Shown here one piece after another: positions 40,158-48,038 of a stretch of 64,000 bases of DNA. Numbering within the stretch: the first letter of the stretch is position 1; every line of letters begins with the position of its first letter. A model generated the notes under the pieces. That model saw only the letters and a program-made list of their open reading frames with translations. It was not told the DNA's origin and ran no database searches. Source of the stretch: Bacillota bacterium (GTDB taxonomy: Bacteria; Bacillota; Clostridia; Peptostreptococcales; Anaerovoracaceae); NCBI GenBank assembly GCA_022793795.1, contig JAAWDM010000025.1, positions 110,563 to 174,562 on the forward strand, in the 5' to 3' direction. The translations under genes and the position numbers were made by a program.

Positions 40158-40997
40158 CTAAATTTCATAGCTAAAATTATCGATGAGCCTGGTCTTACCG
40201 ATATAGACCGCCATGGCCACCAACACGTCCCTGTTGATGGAGGAAACGTCCTCCATGGTCAGCGCGTCTACCACTGACACATAATCAATCCTTGCAAGGG
40301 GTTCAGCTTCGATGACGGCCCTCATCTCTTTGAGAAGGGTCTGACTGTCCATACCCATGCCAATCACTTCTTTGCCCCGTCTGATGCTTCGAGATAGACA
40401 CAATGCAGCCTCCCTCTCCGCTGGGCTCAAATAAGTATTTCTGGAGGATTTTGCCAGGCCGTCGGCCTCCCGAACAATAGGGCATCCCACAATCTTCAGG
40501 TCAAAATTCAAATCCTTTACCATCTTCCGAATGATAGCCAACTGTTGGGCGTCCTTCTCACCGAAATAGGCCCGATCCGGCGCCACGATATGGAACAGTT
40601 TGGACACCACGGTGCATACCCCTCTAAAATGAATGGGCCGACTCTTGCCGCACAGATTGTCGGACAGGCCTTCGATGGACACATAGGCCCGCGGGTCGTC
40701 GTACATATCCTCTGGCTCCGGATGAAAGATTAAATCTGCACCCTTCTCCTGGCAGAGAGCGCTGTCCCTAGCAAAATCTCTTGGATATGCTTCTAAATCT
40801 TCGTTTGGCCCAAATTGAGTGGGATTGACAAAGACAGATACCACTACTCTGTCGTTTTCCTGCCTGCACCGCTCAATCAGGCTGGCATGTCCCTCATGGA
40901 GAAACCCCATAGTCGGCACTAAGCCAACGGTAAGGCCCTGCCGTTTCCATTCTTTGACCACTGCTCTGGTCTCATCTACTGTCTTGGTAATCTGCAT
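40158..40997 (-). CDS. panC: Pantothenate synthetase
   Basis: About 279 residues, normal length. Motifs are LVPTMGFLHEGHASLI (nucleotide-binding HxGH), FVNPTQFGPNEDLEAYPR, DAYFGEKDAQQL type (here RAYFGEKDAQQLAIIRKM) and the KSSRNTYLS loop. It joins pantoate and beta-alanine with ATP. The ATG at 40997 follows AAAGGAA; the longer frame runs into panD. It is paired with panD, which makes the beta-alanine. Confidence 0.96.
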   Translation of the reverse strand: MQITKTVDETRAVVKEWKRQGLTVGLVPTMGFLHEGHASLIERCRQENDRVVVSVFVNPTQFGPNEDLEAYPRDFARDSALCQEKGADLIFHPEPEDMYDDPRAYVSIEGLSDNLCGKSRPIHFRGVCTVVSKLFHIVAPDRAYFGEKDAQQLAIIRKMVKDLNFDLKIVGCPIVREADGLAKSSRNTYLSPAEREAALCLSRSIRRGKEVIGMGMDSQTLLKEMRAVIEAEPLARIDYVSVVDALTMEDVSSINRDVLVAMAVYIGKTRLIDNFSYEI

Positions 40998-41013
40998 CGT
41001 TTCTTTCCTTTCT

Positions 41014-41430
41014 CTACAGCTCTGCTGCATCATCGGTTTTGGGCATGTCCTTCAAAAGGCCGTGCTTTTCATAGTTGGTCACTCTGCTGATATGATTCTC
41101 CTCATCTACAAACACGACTGCTGGTTTGTGTTCTTTGGCCTCCTCCGGCGTAAAGTTGCCGTAAGCCATGATAATAATCTTGTCTCCTACGCTGACGCAT
41201 CTGGCCGCCGCGCCGTTGAGGCAAATCATGCCGCTGCCGGCTTCTCCGCATATGGTGTAAGTCTCAAACCGGCTGCCATTGTCCACATCTACAATCTGTA
41301 CCTTTTCATACTCCAAAATGCCTGACCGCTTCAGCAGTTCCTCGTCCACCGTAATGCTCCCCACATAGTCTAGGGCTGCCTGGGTCACAGTGGCGCGATG
41401 AATTTTCCCCTTTAGTAACTCTATTGTCAT
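41014..41430 (-). CDS. panD: Aspartate 1-decarboxylase precursor
   Basis: 138 residues. The self-cleavage site Gly-Ser lies in [11 protein letters not shown] (about residues 24-25); the new N-terminal pyruvoyl group is the cofactor. [18 protein letters not shown] and [21 protein letters not shown] are typical. It makes beta-alanine from aspartate. The ATG at 41430 gives the right size; the frame upstream (to 41574) is not conserved-looking. It is followed 17 bp later by panC. Confidence 0.95.
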   Translation of the reverse strand: MTIELLKGKIHRATVTQAALDYVGSITVDEELLKRSGILEYEKVQIVDVDNGSRFETYTICGEAGSGMICLNGAAARCVSVGDKIIIMAYGNFTPEEAKEHKPAVVFVDEENHISRVTNYEKHGLLKDMPKTDDAAEL

Positions 41431-41466
41431 CCGTCTGTATCTTCCTTTCTTTGCAAAACAGCGGTA

Positions 41467-41498
41467 TAAAAAAAACTTCTGAGGAAAGGGCTCAGAAG
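41467..41498 (-). terminator. Intrinsic terminator of fbp
   Basis: CTTCTGAG/CTCAGAAG around CCCTTTC, followed on the minus strand by eight T. It lies between fbp and panD. Confidence 0.85.
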
Positions 41499-41653
41499 GT
41501 AAAATTTCACGCAAAGATATGCTCTTACTTTTTCCGAGTCTTATTTCTCTCAAATATAAGCTCTTCCTCATCATAAGATTTTTTCATTATGTTGTTTCAG
41601 TTGTCTTGGGAGTATAGTTTCTAAAAATACTATCTCTGCTGGACATTATAGCA

Positions 41654-43603
41654 CTATATAACTTCTTTAATCAAGCCTTTTTTGTAGGCTTCCACCAATT
41701 CCTTCAAATCCTCCACCTGCTGTACCAACTCGGCGCCTTGGTCAGTATCGATGATGAGAAGCCGCTCCGGCATGGTCTCCACAGTCTGCATTACAGGAGA
41801 ATGGAACACCTGAGTTCCGTCAGGCTGCAGAGGACTGTACGGCTTATGTTCAGCCAGAGCCATGAAACGAGAATTAAAGATAAAGGTATAGCCTGCAATA
41901 CCGGTCTGCTTCTGATAAGCCTTGGAAATGCCTCCATCGATGACATAAAGCAAACCGCCGCCCTTAATCGGACTCTCTCCATCCTTAATCTTTACTGGCA
42001 CATGACCGTTCAAAATCTTAGACCTGTGTGGATCCAGCCCAAACTCCCGCAAAATCTTTTCGCAGGCTTCTCTAGTCTTAATCAGTTTATAGTACGGTCT
42101 GGTCGGTTCCTTATGGGAAGCCTTGTCAGCGATGAAAAGCCGCTCAAAGGTGGTCATCTTCTCTTTGCCGAACAGGGGCGAATTGCCGCCCAGCCACAGG
42201 TACCACATCAAATCTCCCGACCTGCCGATTTCCTCGCTTTCCTGGGGTGCAAAATAGGCCTTTCTCACCTGGGTGTCCAGATAATCCATCAAAGCCTTGC
42301 CCTTCAATTTTACGCCGTTAATCTCCACCTCTTCAAACTCGCCGTCTTCAGTCATAGGGATACAGCCGTGGTACAGCAGATTACCGTTGACCTTCTTGTA
42401 CAGAGCCCCGTGGCTATAGAGGAACTTGATGTGTTCCTGCAGTTTTTCTGAATTGAGGAAGGAAGCCTCCAAAGCGTTGAGCATATCCTCCTCCTCCTGG
42501 GTCAGTGCGTATGGATTCTCTAGATCCAATGTCGGGAAGTTGGTATCCCGAAGAGGCCAAAGGGTTCCCTCAACATTGACTGTACCTGTCTCCAAATCGA
42601 TTTTATCCAGAAGCAATCTATTTTCCAAACGATACTCTGGGTGAGCCTGAATCCTCTGGCCCTCCACCTTAAACTGGCAGATGGCGATGGCTTTGTGCAT
42701 CCTGGCCGCCAGCTCCTCATCCACTGGGTCGTATTCGTTTCTGTCCAAAATATGGGGTTTAAAGTATTGGCATGGGTCGTCTCCGTAGACCTTCTCTGCA
42801 AAGGTAGCCAGAGGCCGCAGATTGATGCCGTAACCCACTTCCAGCATATCGAAGTTGTTATAGCTGATATTCATTCGAAGGAGGTTGGTCATGCAGGCCC
42901 AGTTTCCTGTGGCGGCTCCCATCCAGACGATGTCGTGGTTTCCCCATTGAAAATCCACTGCATGGTACTTTAGCAGATAGTCCATTATGTAGTCCGGATG
43001 GGCCCCTCTATCAAAGATGTCCCCAATAACGTGAAGTTTATCGATTGCCAGCCGGCTGATGGCCTCGGTCAGTTGTTTAATGTATACTTCCGCCATACCG
43101 TACTGCACTACAGAATGGATGATTTCACTGTAATAGTGGGCCCGATTGGCTTCATCATCGGCATGGAGCAGTTCATCGATGCTGTAGCCCATGTATTTTG
43201 GCAGACGCTGACGAACCCTGGAGCGGGTGTATTTCGTGGAGACCGACTTGCATATGGTAATCAGACGATAAATGGCCGTGGCGCACCAATCGTCAAAGTT
43301 TCTTTCGCTCTGCTTTCTCCGCTTCAATTCAGCCTCTGCATTGTAAATCAGCGCCGCCAAATCGTCCCGATCCTTTTCGCTCAATACCGCGCCATAATGC
43401 TCATCGATTTTGGCTTTGATGGTGCCGGATGCGCTTTTCAGCATGTGTATAAAAGCCTCGTGTTCTCCGTGAAGGTCGCTTAGAAAATATTCCGTACCCT
43501 TTGGCAGAGCCAAAATCGCGCTTAAATTGATAATTTCCGCTGACGCTGCACTCACGTTGGGATAATCTTTTGCCAATAAATTCAAAAATTTTAAATCCGC
43601 CAT
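41654..43603 (-). CDS. fbp: Fructose-1,6-bisphosphatase, class III
   Basis: 649 residues, the normal size for the Firmicute class III enzyme (calcineurin-like fold). Metal-binding motifs are visible: FLSDLHGEHEAFIH, VIGDIFDRGAHPDYIMDYL and FQWGNHDIVWMGA, then LNGHVPVKIKDGESPIKGGG. It removes the 1-phosphate in gluconeogenesis. AAAGGA precedes the ATG. Single-gene unit with its own terminator. Confidence 0.96.
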   Translation of the reverse strand: MADLKFLNLLAKDYPNVSAASAEIINLSAILALPKGTEYFLSDLHGEHEAFIHMLKSASGTIKAKIDEHYGAVLSEKDRDDLAALIYNAEAELKRRKQSERNFDDWCATAIYRLITICKSVSTKYTRSRVRQRLPKYMGYSIDELLHADDEANRAHYYSEIIHSVVQYGMAEVYIKQLTEAISRLAIDKLHVIGDIFDRGAHPDYIMDYLLKYHAVDFQWGNHDIVWMGAATGNWACMTNLLRMNISYNNFDMLEVGYGINLRPLATFAEKVYGDDPCQYFKPHILDRNEYDPVDEELAARMHKAIAICQFKVEGQRIQAHPEYRLENRLLLDKIDLETGTVNVEGTLWPLRDTNFPTLDLENPYALTQEEEDMLNALEASFLNSEKLQEHIKFLYSHGALYKKVNGNLLYHGCIPMTEDGEFEEVEINGVKLKGKALMDYLDTQVRKAYFAPQESEEIGRSGDLMWYLWLGGNSPLFGKEKMTTFERLFIADKASHKEPTRPYYKLIKTREACEKILREFGLDPHRSKILNGHVPVKIKDGESPIKGGGLLYVIDGGISKAYQKQTGIAGYTFIFNSRFMALAEHKPYSPLQPDGTQVFHSPVMQTVETMPERLLIIDTDQGAELVQQVEDLKELVEAYKKGLIKEVI

Positions 43604-43674
43604 GCCGATTCCTTTCTGTCCTGTAATGGTCTTATCCTTATTTTACAATGGCCGCGGTATAAAATCAAGTGGCT

Positions 43675-44730
43675 TTAATAAACCTCGGTTCCGCTGTAGT
43701 AATGCTGCAAAATTTCTTTGTATTTGTATCCCTCCTTGGCCATGCCGTCTGCGCCGTACTGACTTAAGCCTACCCCATGACCGGAGCCGTTGGAGGTAAA
43801 GGTGATTTTCGTCTTAGACGGACTGCTGCTGTTCCAACCCTCTCCTTCTGCAAAACTGATGGAAAACAGGGTAGAACTTAATCCTAGACCTGTTCTGACC
43901 TCCGTTCCCTTCAGCTTGCTATCCGCTCCGTCCCCAATCTGTATCTGAGCCACCCGTCCGCCGGCTGTCCTGCTCAAAATCTTAATCTTGTCCTGGGTCA
44001 CACTGCCAAAATCCTTGTTAGGAAAGGCTGCTTGCAGCTTTTCCTTCATTTCTTTTAAGGTGAAGGTGGTTTCCTCGTTTTGATGGGTGGCCTTCTCCTC
44101 ATAAGGGCTGGATACGCTGACCAAGTATGGATAGGCGCCTACAAACACATCCTCTGAATTTTCCGTCTGTCCGCCGCTGGAGGAAAAGAACAGGGGCTGC
44201 ATCACCATCTCTCCGTCGTAATAGAGTAGTTCCCCTTTGGTGGCTTTGCAGGCTTTTTGAATCTTCTTCCAGCCTTCCTCCTCCCAGCCATCTTCATGGC
44301 TGGCAATCAATCCCTTTTCCGTCTTATATACCTGACAGTGGGTGGTATTGCAGACCGGTGCATCTGGATGAGCCTCCGGCTTCTTTTGCTGATACTTCTC
44401 AATCTTGGCCGCTGCAAAGGTTCTGGCGGCCACTGACTGGGCTTTTAAGGCTTCCAGTTCAAAGGCGCTGGGCATCTCGCTGGCCACCACTCGGCTCACA
44501 TATGCCTCAAAATCCACAGATACCGTCTTTTCCTCTTCCTCTATCCACACGTCGATGGTCTCTGGCAGTTCCACTTTATTGGCAAAACTAATGCCCGTCA
44601 GTCCCAGTTTTGCCTGTCCTTCTTCCAGGCTGCCCGCCAAACCGCCGTCTCCCAACAAAAGCCCTACTGCAAGGGGTACTACCAGTAAAAAAAGAATCCC
44701 TGCCAGCAAGGTTCGTATCATCGTTTTCAT
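43675..44730 (-). CDS. spoIID: SpoIID/LytB domain protein (stage II sporulation protein D)
   Basis: 351 residues. One N-terminal membrane helix (about 5-25), then the SpoIID domain: FEAYVSRVVASEMPSAFELEALKAQSVAARTFA, SSSGGQTENSEDVF and SNGSGHGVGLSQYGADGMAKEG. SpoIID is a lytic transglycosylase that strips peptidoglycan for forespore engulfment. SpoIIP or SpoIIM partners are not in the window, and B. subtilis SpoIID is about the same length. It is the main evidence that the organism forms spores. Confidence 0.9.
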   Translation of the reverse strand: MKTMIRTLLAGILFLLVVPLAVGLLLGDGGLAGSLEEGQAKLGLTGISFANKVELPETIDVWIEEEEKTVSVDFEAYVSRVVASEMPSAFELEALKAQSVAARTFAAAKIEKYQQKKPEAHPDAPVCNTTHCQVYKTEKGLIASHEDGWEEEGWKKIQKACKATKGELLYYDGEMVMQPLFFSSSGGQTENSEDVFVGAYPYLVSVSSPYEEKATHQNEETTFTLKEMKEKLQAAFPNKDFGSVTQDKIKILSRTAGGRVAQIQIGDGADSKLKGTEVRTGLGLSSTLFSISFAEGEGWNSSSPSKTKITFTSNGSGHGVGLSQYGADGMAKEGYKYKEILQHYYSGTEVY

Positions 44731-44847
44731 CCTTCTCCCTCCTTGTCCTATTTAGTATATGCAGGCCGGCCGGAAAGATGAAATTCATTTTTATATTGTA
44801 AATTTCTGGAAAATATCGTATAATTTAGTAAATCGATTGAGCCGCTG

Positions 44848-45029
44848 TTGACACATTTTCCAAAATCCACTATCTGAGTCAAAAAATCCAAGGCTTTACC
44901 CCTCTCAACTCTGCATTTAGGCCGCAAAATAGGCCCGATTTTGACACAGATGCCCGAAAATGCAAAATTGGTCAACAATTTAGGCACATTTCGTTGACTC
45001 ACTTTGCAAAACAAAGGGAGTGATGACAA
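44848..45029. repeat. Repeat field C upstream of the PD-(D/E)XK-like gene
   Basis: Two 35-bp modules that start TTGACACA and end GTCAA (44848-44882 and 44941-44975) are followed at 44994 by TTGACTCACTTTGCAAA and CAAAGGGAG, exactly as in copies A and B. The 17-mer recurs inside the coding region at 45088 and in copy B at 52899. The spacing TTTTGACACA to GTCAACAA is the same (40 bp) as in copy A although the sequence between differs. The 327 bp between spoIID and this gene hold nothing else that I can see. Confidence 0.75.
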
Positions 45030-45057
45030 TAAATGGGATAAAATGGAGGGACGAACT

Positions 45058-45846
45058 ATGAAAAATAACCTGGAACTAGACAAAATGTTGACTCACTTTG
45101 CAAATAAGCTGAAATGTGTCAACGCAGAGCTTGCCGCCTGCCCGGAAGGGACTTTGATGGTTACCCGACGCAATGATAAAATATCTCTTTTTCAGACTAC
45201 AGGTACCCGCAAAGACAGGCGTCGCATTTGCATCAATCAAAAGCCTGTCTTAGCACAGATTTTGGCACGAAAGAAATATCTTGAAACAGAAGCCCAGATG
45301 CTGAAGGACTGTATCCTTATTTTAGAAGAGGCGACAGCAAAATGGGAAGAACCTTCATCTGAAAATATTTTGCAAAAGCTTGCCGGAAATTTCAACCTGC
45401 TTCCTATGGAATACTTTCTTCCTCTTGATGCCGAAATCGATACATGGGAAACCGCGTCTTATCATCAAAGCGATTATCTGCCTGAAAAAAAGGTTCACAT
45501 GACTTCCCGCGGACTAATGGTTCGGTCTCGCATTGAGGTGATAATTGCTGAACAGCTTTATGCCCATCAGGTTCCCTTCCATTATGAGGAAGTCCTGCTA
45601 GCCGCAAAACAAAGGTTGGCGCCGGATTTTACCATAAAGCGAAGGCGCGACGGGAAAATATTTTATTGGGAGCACTGCGGGATGTTGCAAAATGCTGCCT
45701 ACAAAAGCCGTTATAAATGGAAAATGGATATTTACGAAACCTTGAACATCGTACCCTGGGATAATCTGATCGTGACCTACGAAGACGGCCAAAACAATAT
45801 TGACATGCGGATAATCGAAAGCGAAATTGTAAACAAGTTGCTATAA
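45058..45846 (+). CDS. PD-(D/E)XK-like protein of unknown function
   Basis: 262 residues. The N-terminal half is helical (LELDKMLTHFANKLKCVNAELA...). The C-terminal half carries a nuclease-like series: RSRIEVIIAEQLY, VPFHYEEVLL, RLAPDFTI, then FYWEHCGML and YKWKMDIYE, in the order Glu, Asp, Glu of the PD-(D/E)XK fold, with His in place of the usual Lys neighbourhood. It resembles a Clostridia-wide family without assigned role, to my memory. GGAGGG precedes the ATG at 45058 by 7 bp. Its codons 11-22 contain one of the 35-bp repeat modules. Confidence 0.72.
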   Translation: MKNNLELDKMLTHFANKLKCVNAELAACPEGTLMVTRRNDKISLFQTTGTRKDRRRICINQKPVLAQILARKKYLETEAQMLKDCILILEEATAKWEEPSSENILQKLAGNFNLLPMEYFLPLDAEIDTWETASYHQSDYLPEKKVHMTSRGLMVRSRIEVIIAEQLYAHQVPFHYEEVLLAAKQRLAPDFTIKRRRDGKIFYWEHCGMLQNAAYKSRYKWKMDIYETLNIVPWDNLIVTYEDGQNNIDMRIIESEIVNKLL

Positions 45847-45926
45847 CAGGCAACCATCGAAAAAATTTTGATTACAGACTGGATTTTTCTTTTAAAATAT
45901 GGTATGATAATTGTCGGTTATATTGC

Positions 45927-46000
45927 GCGGACATAGTTCACCGGTAGAATATCAGCTTCCCAAGCTGAGGAAGCGGGTTCGATTCCCGTTGTCCGCTCCA
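45927..46000 (+). tRNA. tRNA-Gly (CCC)
   Basis: Acceptor GCGGACA/TGTCCGC, anticodon stem-loop TCAGC-TTCCCAA-GCTGA (CCC), T-arm GCGGGTTCGATTCCCGT, CCA encoded. Confidence 0.93.
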
Positions 46001-46017
46001 TAAATCATGACAATGCC

Positions 46018-46164
46018 CTACGGGGAATCGGACCCGCGAGGGCGTTGCCGTTAATCATAGGAATCCGGTGGATTTCTATGTAGGCAACGGTTTGAGCAAG
46101 CCGCAAAGGGCTTGCGAGAAAGCAGGCTGCGTAGGCAGCCGGTCGATTCCCGTTGTCCGTTCCA
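46018..46164 (+). repeat. tRNA-Gly-derived foldback element
   Basis: Begins 17 bp after the tRNA with an antisense T-arm (46021-46037). It continues with a stem GTTGCC/GGCAAC enclosing CATAGGAATCC-GGT-GGATTTCTATG (46044-46088), a CAAGCC/GGCTTG hairpin and a GGCTGC/GCAGCC hairpin. It ends with a second copy of the tRNA 3' end (46143-46164 against 45979-46000, 21 of 22 bases equal). Same order of parts as the element at 35861-36009. Confidence 0.7.
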
Positions 46165-46167
46165 TAT

Positions 46168-46243
46168 GCGCCCGTAGCTCAGGGGATAGAGTAGTACACT
46201 CCGAATGTAAAGGCCGTGGGTTCGATTCCCACCGGGCGCACCA
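46168..46243 (+). tRNA. tRNA-Arg (CCG)
   Basis: Acceptor GCGCCCG/CGGGCGC, D-arm GCTCAGGGGATAGAGT, anticodon loop CTCCGAA (CCG), T-arm GTGGGTTCGATTCCCAC, CCA encoded. It starts 4 bp after the foldback element. Confidence 0.9.
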
Positions 46244-46245
46244 TA

Positions 46246-46284
46246 AAAGTTTTGCGGTTCGTTGCGAATTGCAAAACTTTTTCT
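46246..46284 (+). terminator. Intrinsic terminator of the tRNA pair
   Basis: AAAGTTTTGC/GCAAAACTTT followed by TTTTCTTTT; it lies just after tRNA-Arg. Confidence 0.8.
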
Positions 46285-46313
46285 TTTATTTCCCTAAATG
46301 TGGAGGATTTTTA

Positions 46314-47159
46314 ATGGAACAACACATTTTGACTTCAGAACAGATCCAGGCATATGGCCAGTGGCTCCAGGAAGAAGAGCGGTCTGCAACTACAAAAGAA
46401 AAATATCTGCGGGAAGTGAACCGCTTCGCGACACGGCAGGGAAATCAGCCCGTGACCCGCCATGCTGCTATCGCATGGAAGGAGCATTTACTGGCAGCGC
46501 ACATGGCTCCGACTACCATCAACGCGGCGTTGTCGGCTCTCAACAGCCTGTTTCGATTCCTCGGCTGGAATGATTTTCGCGCAAAATTTCTAAAAATTCA
46601 AAGAAGTCCTTTCCGCGACTCATCGAAAGAACTGACGCGGCCCGATTATCACCGACTGGTCTCCACTGCACAGGAACGAGGACAAACTAGACTAGCTCTG
46701 CTAATGGAAACCATTTGCGCTACAGGGATTCGAGTGGGCGAGGTTCAGTACATCACAGTGGAAGCAGCAAAATGCGGAAAGGTGGATATCCGCCTAAAGG
46801 GAAAGAGCCGTGTCATTCTTCTTCCGTCAAAACTATGCCGTAAGTTGCTTAAATACGCAAAAAAACAAAAAACCATTTCTGGCGAAATATTTCTCACCAA
46901 AAACGGAAAACCAATCAACCGCCGGCAAATCTGGTTGGAGATGAAAAATGTTTGCCACTGGGCGGGCGTAGAACCTGACAAGGTATTCCCTCACAATCTA
47001 AGACATCTGTTTGCTACTGTCTTCTATTGTGCTACCAGGGATATTGTAAAACTTGCGGACCTGCTGGGACATTCCAGCATTGAGACAACACGTATCTATC
47101 TCAAAACTTCTGGAGCAGAGCATCAACGGCAACTGGATGGGCTAGGGCTCGTCTTATAA
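46314..47159 (+). CDS. Tyrosine recombinase/integrase
   Basis: 281 residues. An N-terminal SAM-like DNA-binding half (WLQEEERSATTKEKYLREVNRFA...) is followed by the catalytic domain with Arg (ATGIRVGEVQYI), the HxxR box (HNLRHLFATVFY), His (LGHSSIETTRIYL) and Tyr in that last motif. It is compact like XerC/D and the recombinases of invertible switches. The ATG at 46314 has GGAGG 7 bp upstream; the longer frame (from 46068) crosses the tRNA and is not real. Perfect inverted repeats lie right behind it. Confidence 0.92.
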   Translation: MEQHILTSEQIQAYGQWLQEEERSATTKEKYLREVNRFATRQGNQPVTRHAAIAWKEHLLAAHMAPTTINAALSALNSLFRFLGWNDFRAKFLKIQRSPFRDSSKELTRPDYHRLVSTAQERGQTRLALLMETICATGIRVGEVQYITVEAAKCGKVDIRLKGKSRVILLPSKLCRKLLKYAKKQKTISGEIFLTKNGKPINRRQIWLEMKNVCHWAGVEPDKVFPHNLRHLFATVFYCATRDIVKLADLLGHSSIETTRIYLKTSGAEHQRQLDGLGLVL

Positions 47160-47163
47160 GACA

Positions 47164-47431
47164 GAATTAACATTCCGTCTTAAAAACTGTGAGCATATAA
47201 CGCTCACACCTATATATTATTATTTTAGCATATTGATTTTGGGGAAACAAGAGATTTATTACTGTTTGCTTGCTTTTTGAGCGCAAAAATATAAGCCGCT
47301 GAAAAGAGATTTTTTAGCAGTCTATTTTTTTTGCGCTTTTTTTGTGACGACAGCGAAAATGCATCTTTCTTTCATCACTAATTGACGAAGCTTGACATAA
47401 ATTGTCGAGGGACGCAACGGAATGTTAATTC
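47164..47431. repeat. Perfect 15-bp inverted repeats flanking 238 bp
   Basis: GAATTAACATTCCGT (47164-47178) and its exact complement ACGGAATGTTAATTC (47417-47431) start 5 bp after the recombinase stop and end 21 bp before the AP2-domain gene. The segment between holds a GTGAGC/GCTCAC hairpin, a long terminator-like hairpin (47279-47346) and a TTGACA box near 47391. Confidence 0.75.
47279..47346 (+). terminator. Probable terminator inside the inverted-repeat segment
   Basis: GCGCAAAAA pairs with TTTTTGCGC around an inner GCTGAAAA/TTTTTAGC hairpin, followed by seven T. Confidence 0.55.
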
Positions 47432-47451
47432 CGTAAATGTGGTGAATATAC

Positions 47452-47988
47452 ATGAATACATATAATACAAAACCTAAAGGAAGCCGATATCAAGACTTAA
47501 CTGGCCGCCGTTTTGGACGGCTTATTGTGCTTGAGCAGACCAATGACCGCGCTACTGATGGTTCTATCTGCTGGCTGTGCCGTTGCAACTGTGGCAATTT
47601 AACGACCACCAACAGCAATAAGCTACTACAAGGCAGAACCATAAGCTGCGGCTGTTACTCCAAAGAGCAGTTAAGAAGTAGCCGCTCCTATATTGGCGGA
47701 ACCTGCTTAGAAATCGTACGCTCAAAAAAAATACCAGCTAACAACACCAGCGGCATAAAAAATGTGAGCCGCAATCGAGACAAGTGGATAGCAAAAATAT
47801 CATTTGCTCACAAACAATTTTTCTTAGGTCGTTATGAAGACATCAATACTGCGACAGCCATTGCGAAAGCTGCCGAAGAAATACGAGATAACATTATTGA
47901 CCAGATTGATCTTCTACAAGATACTGCAGTCGATGTGTTTTCAGCGGAGATTGCTGAATTGTTAGAGCAGTTCCGGGCTCAAACCTAG
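47452..47988 (+). CDS. AP2/ERF-domain DNA-binding protein with zinc-binding N-terminus
   Basis: 178 residues. The N-terminal part has LTGRRFGRLIVLEQT and a Cys cluster (WLCRCNCGN ... SCGC) common in phage proteins related to homing endonucleases. The C-terminal part (NNTSGIKNVSRNRDKWIAKISF...FLGRYEDINTATAIAKAAEE) is an AP2-like DNA-binding domain. No HNH nuclease motif is seen. Such genes usually come with mobile elements. It lies directly downstream of the possible invertible segment. Confidence 0.8.
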   Translation: MNTYNTKPKGSRYQDLTGRRFGRLIVLEQTNDRATDGSICWLCRCNCGNLTTTNSNKLLQGRTISCGCYSKEQLRSSRSYIGGTCLEIVRSKKIPANNTSGIKNVSRNRDKWIAKISFAHKQFFLGRYEDINTATAIAKAAEEIRDNIIDQIDLLQDTAVDVFSAEIAELLEQFRAQT

Positions 47989-47995
47989 GAAACAG

Positions 47996-48034
47996 AAAAA
48001 ACCGCAGAGTTTCATGGTTCTGCGGTTTTCTCTT
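47996..48034. terminator. Bidirectional intrinsic terminator
   Basis: AAAACCGCAGA/TCTGCGGTTTT with A- and T-runs on both sides; it separates the AP2 gene from the giant surface protein gene. Confidence 0.85.
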
Positions 48035-48038
48035 ATCC

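Noticed and set aside
41431..41574. N-terminal extension of PanD
   Set aside because: It would pass through the fbp terminator hairpin; the ATG at 41430 gives the normal PanD length and Gly-Ser position.
44848..45122. Integron attC sites
   Set aside because: The TTGAC/GTCAA ends do not fit the GTTRRRY/RYYYAAC core sites, and the recombinase at 46314 lacks the integron-specific insertion as far as I can see.
46068..46313. N-terminal extension of the recombinase
   Set aside because: The open frame crosses the foldback element and the tRNA-Arg gene; a strong GGAGG precedes the ATG at 46314.
46168..47988. A complete prophage or conjugative element
   Set aside because: Only a recombinase, an AP2 gene and a distant amidase are present; there are no structural, replication or transfer genes.
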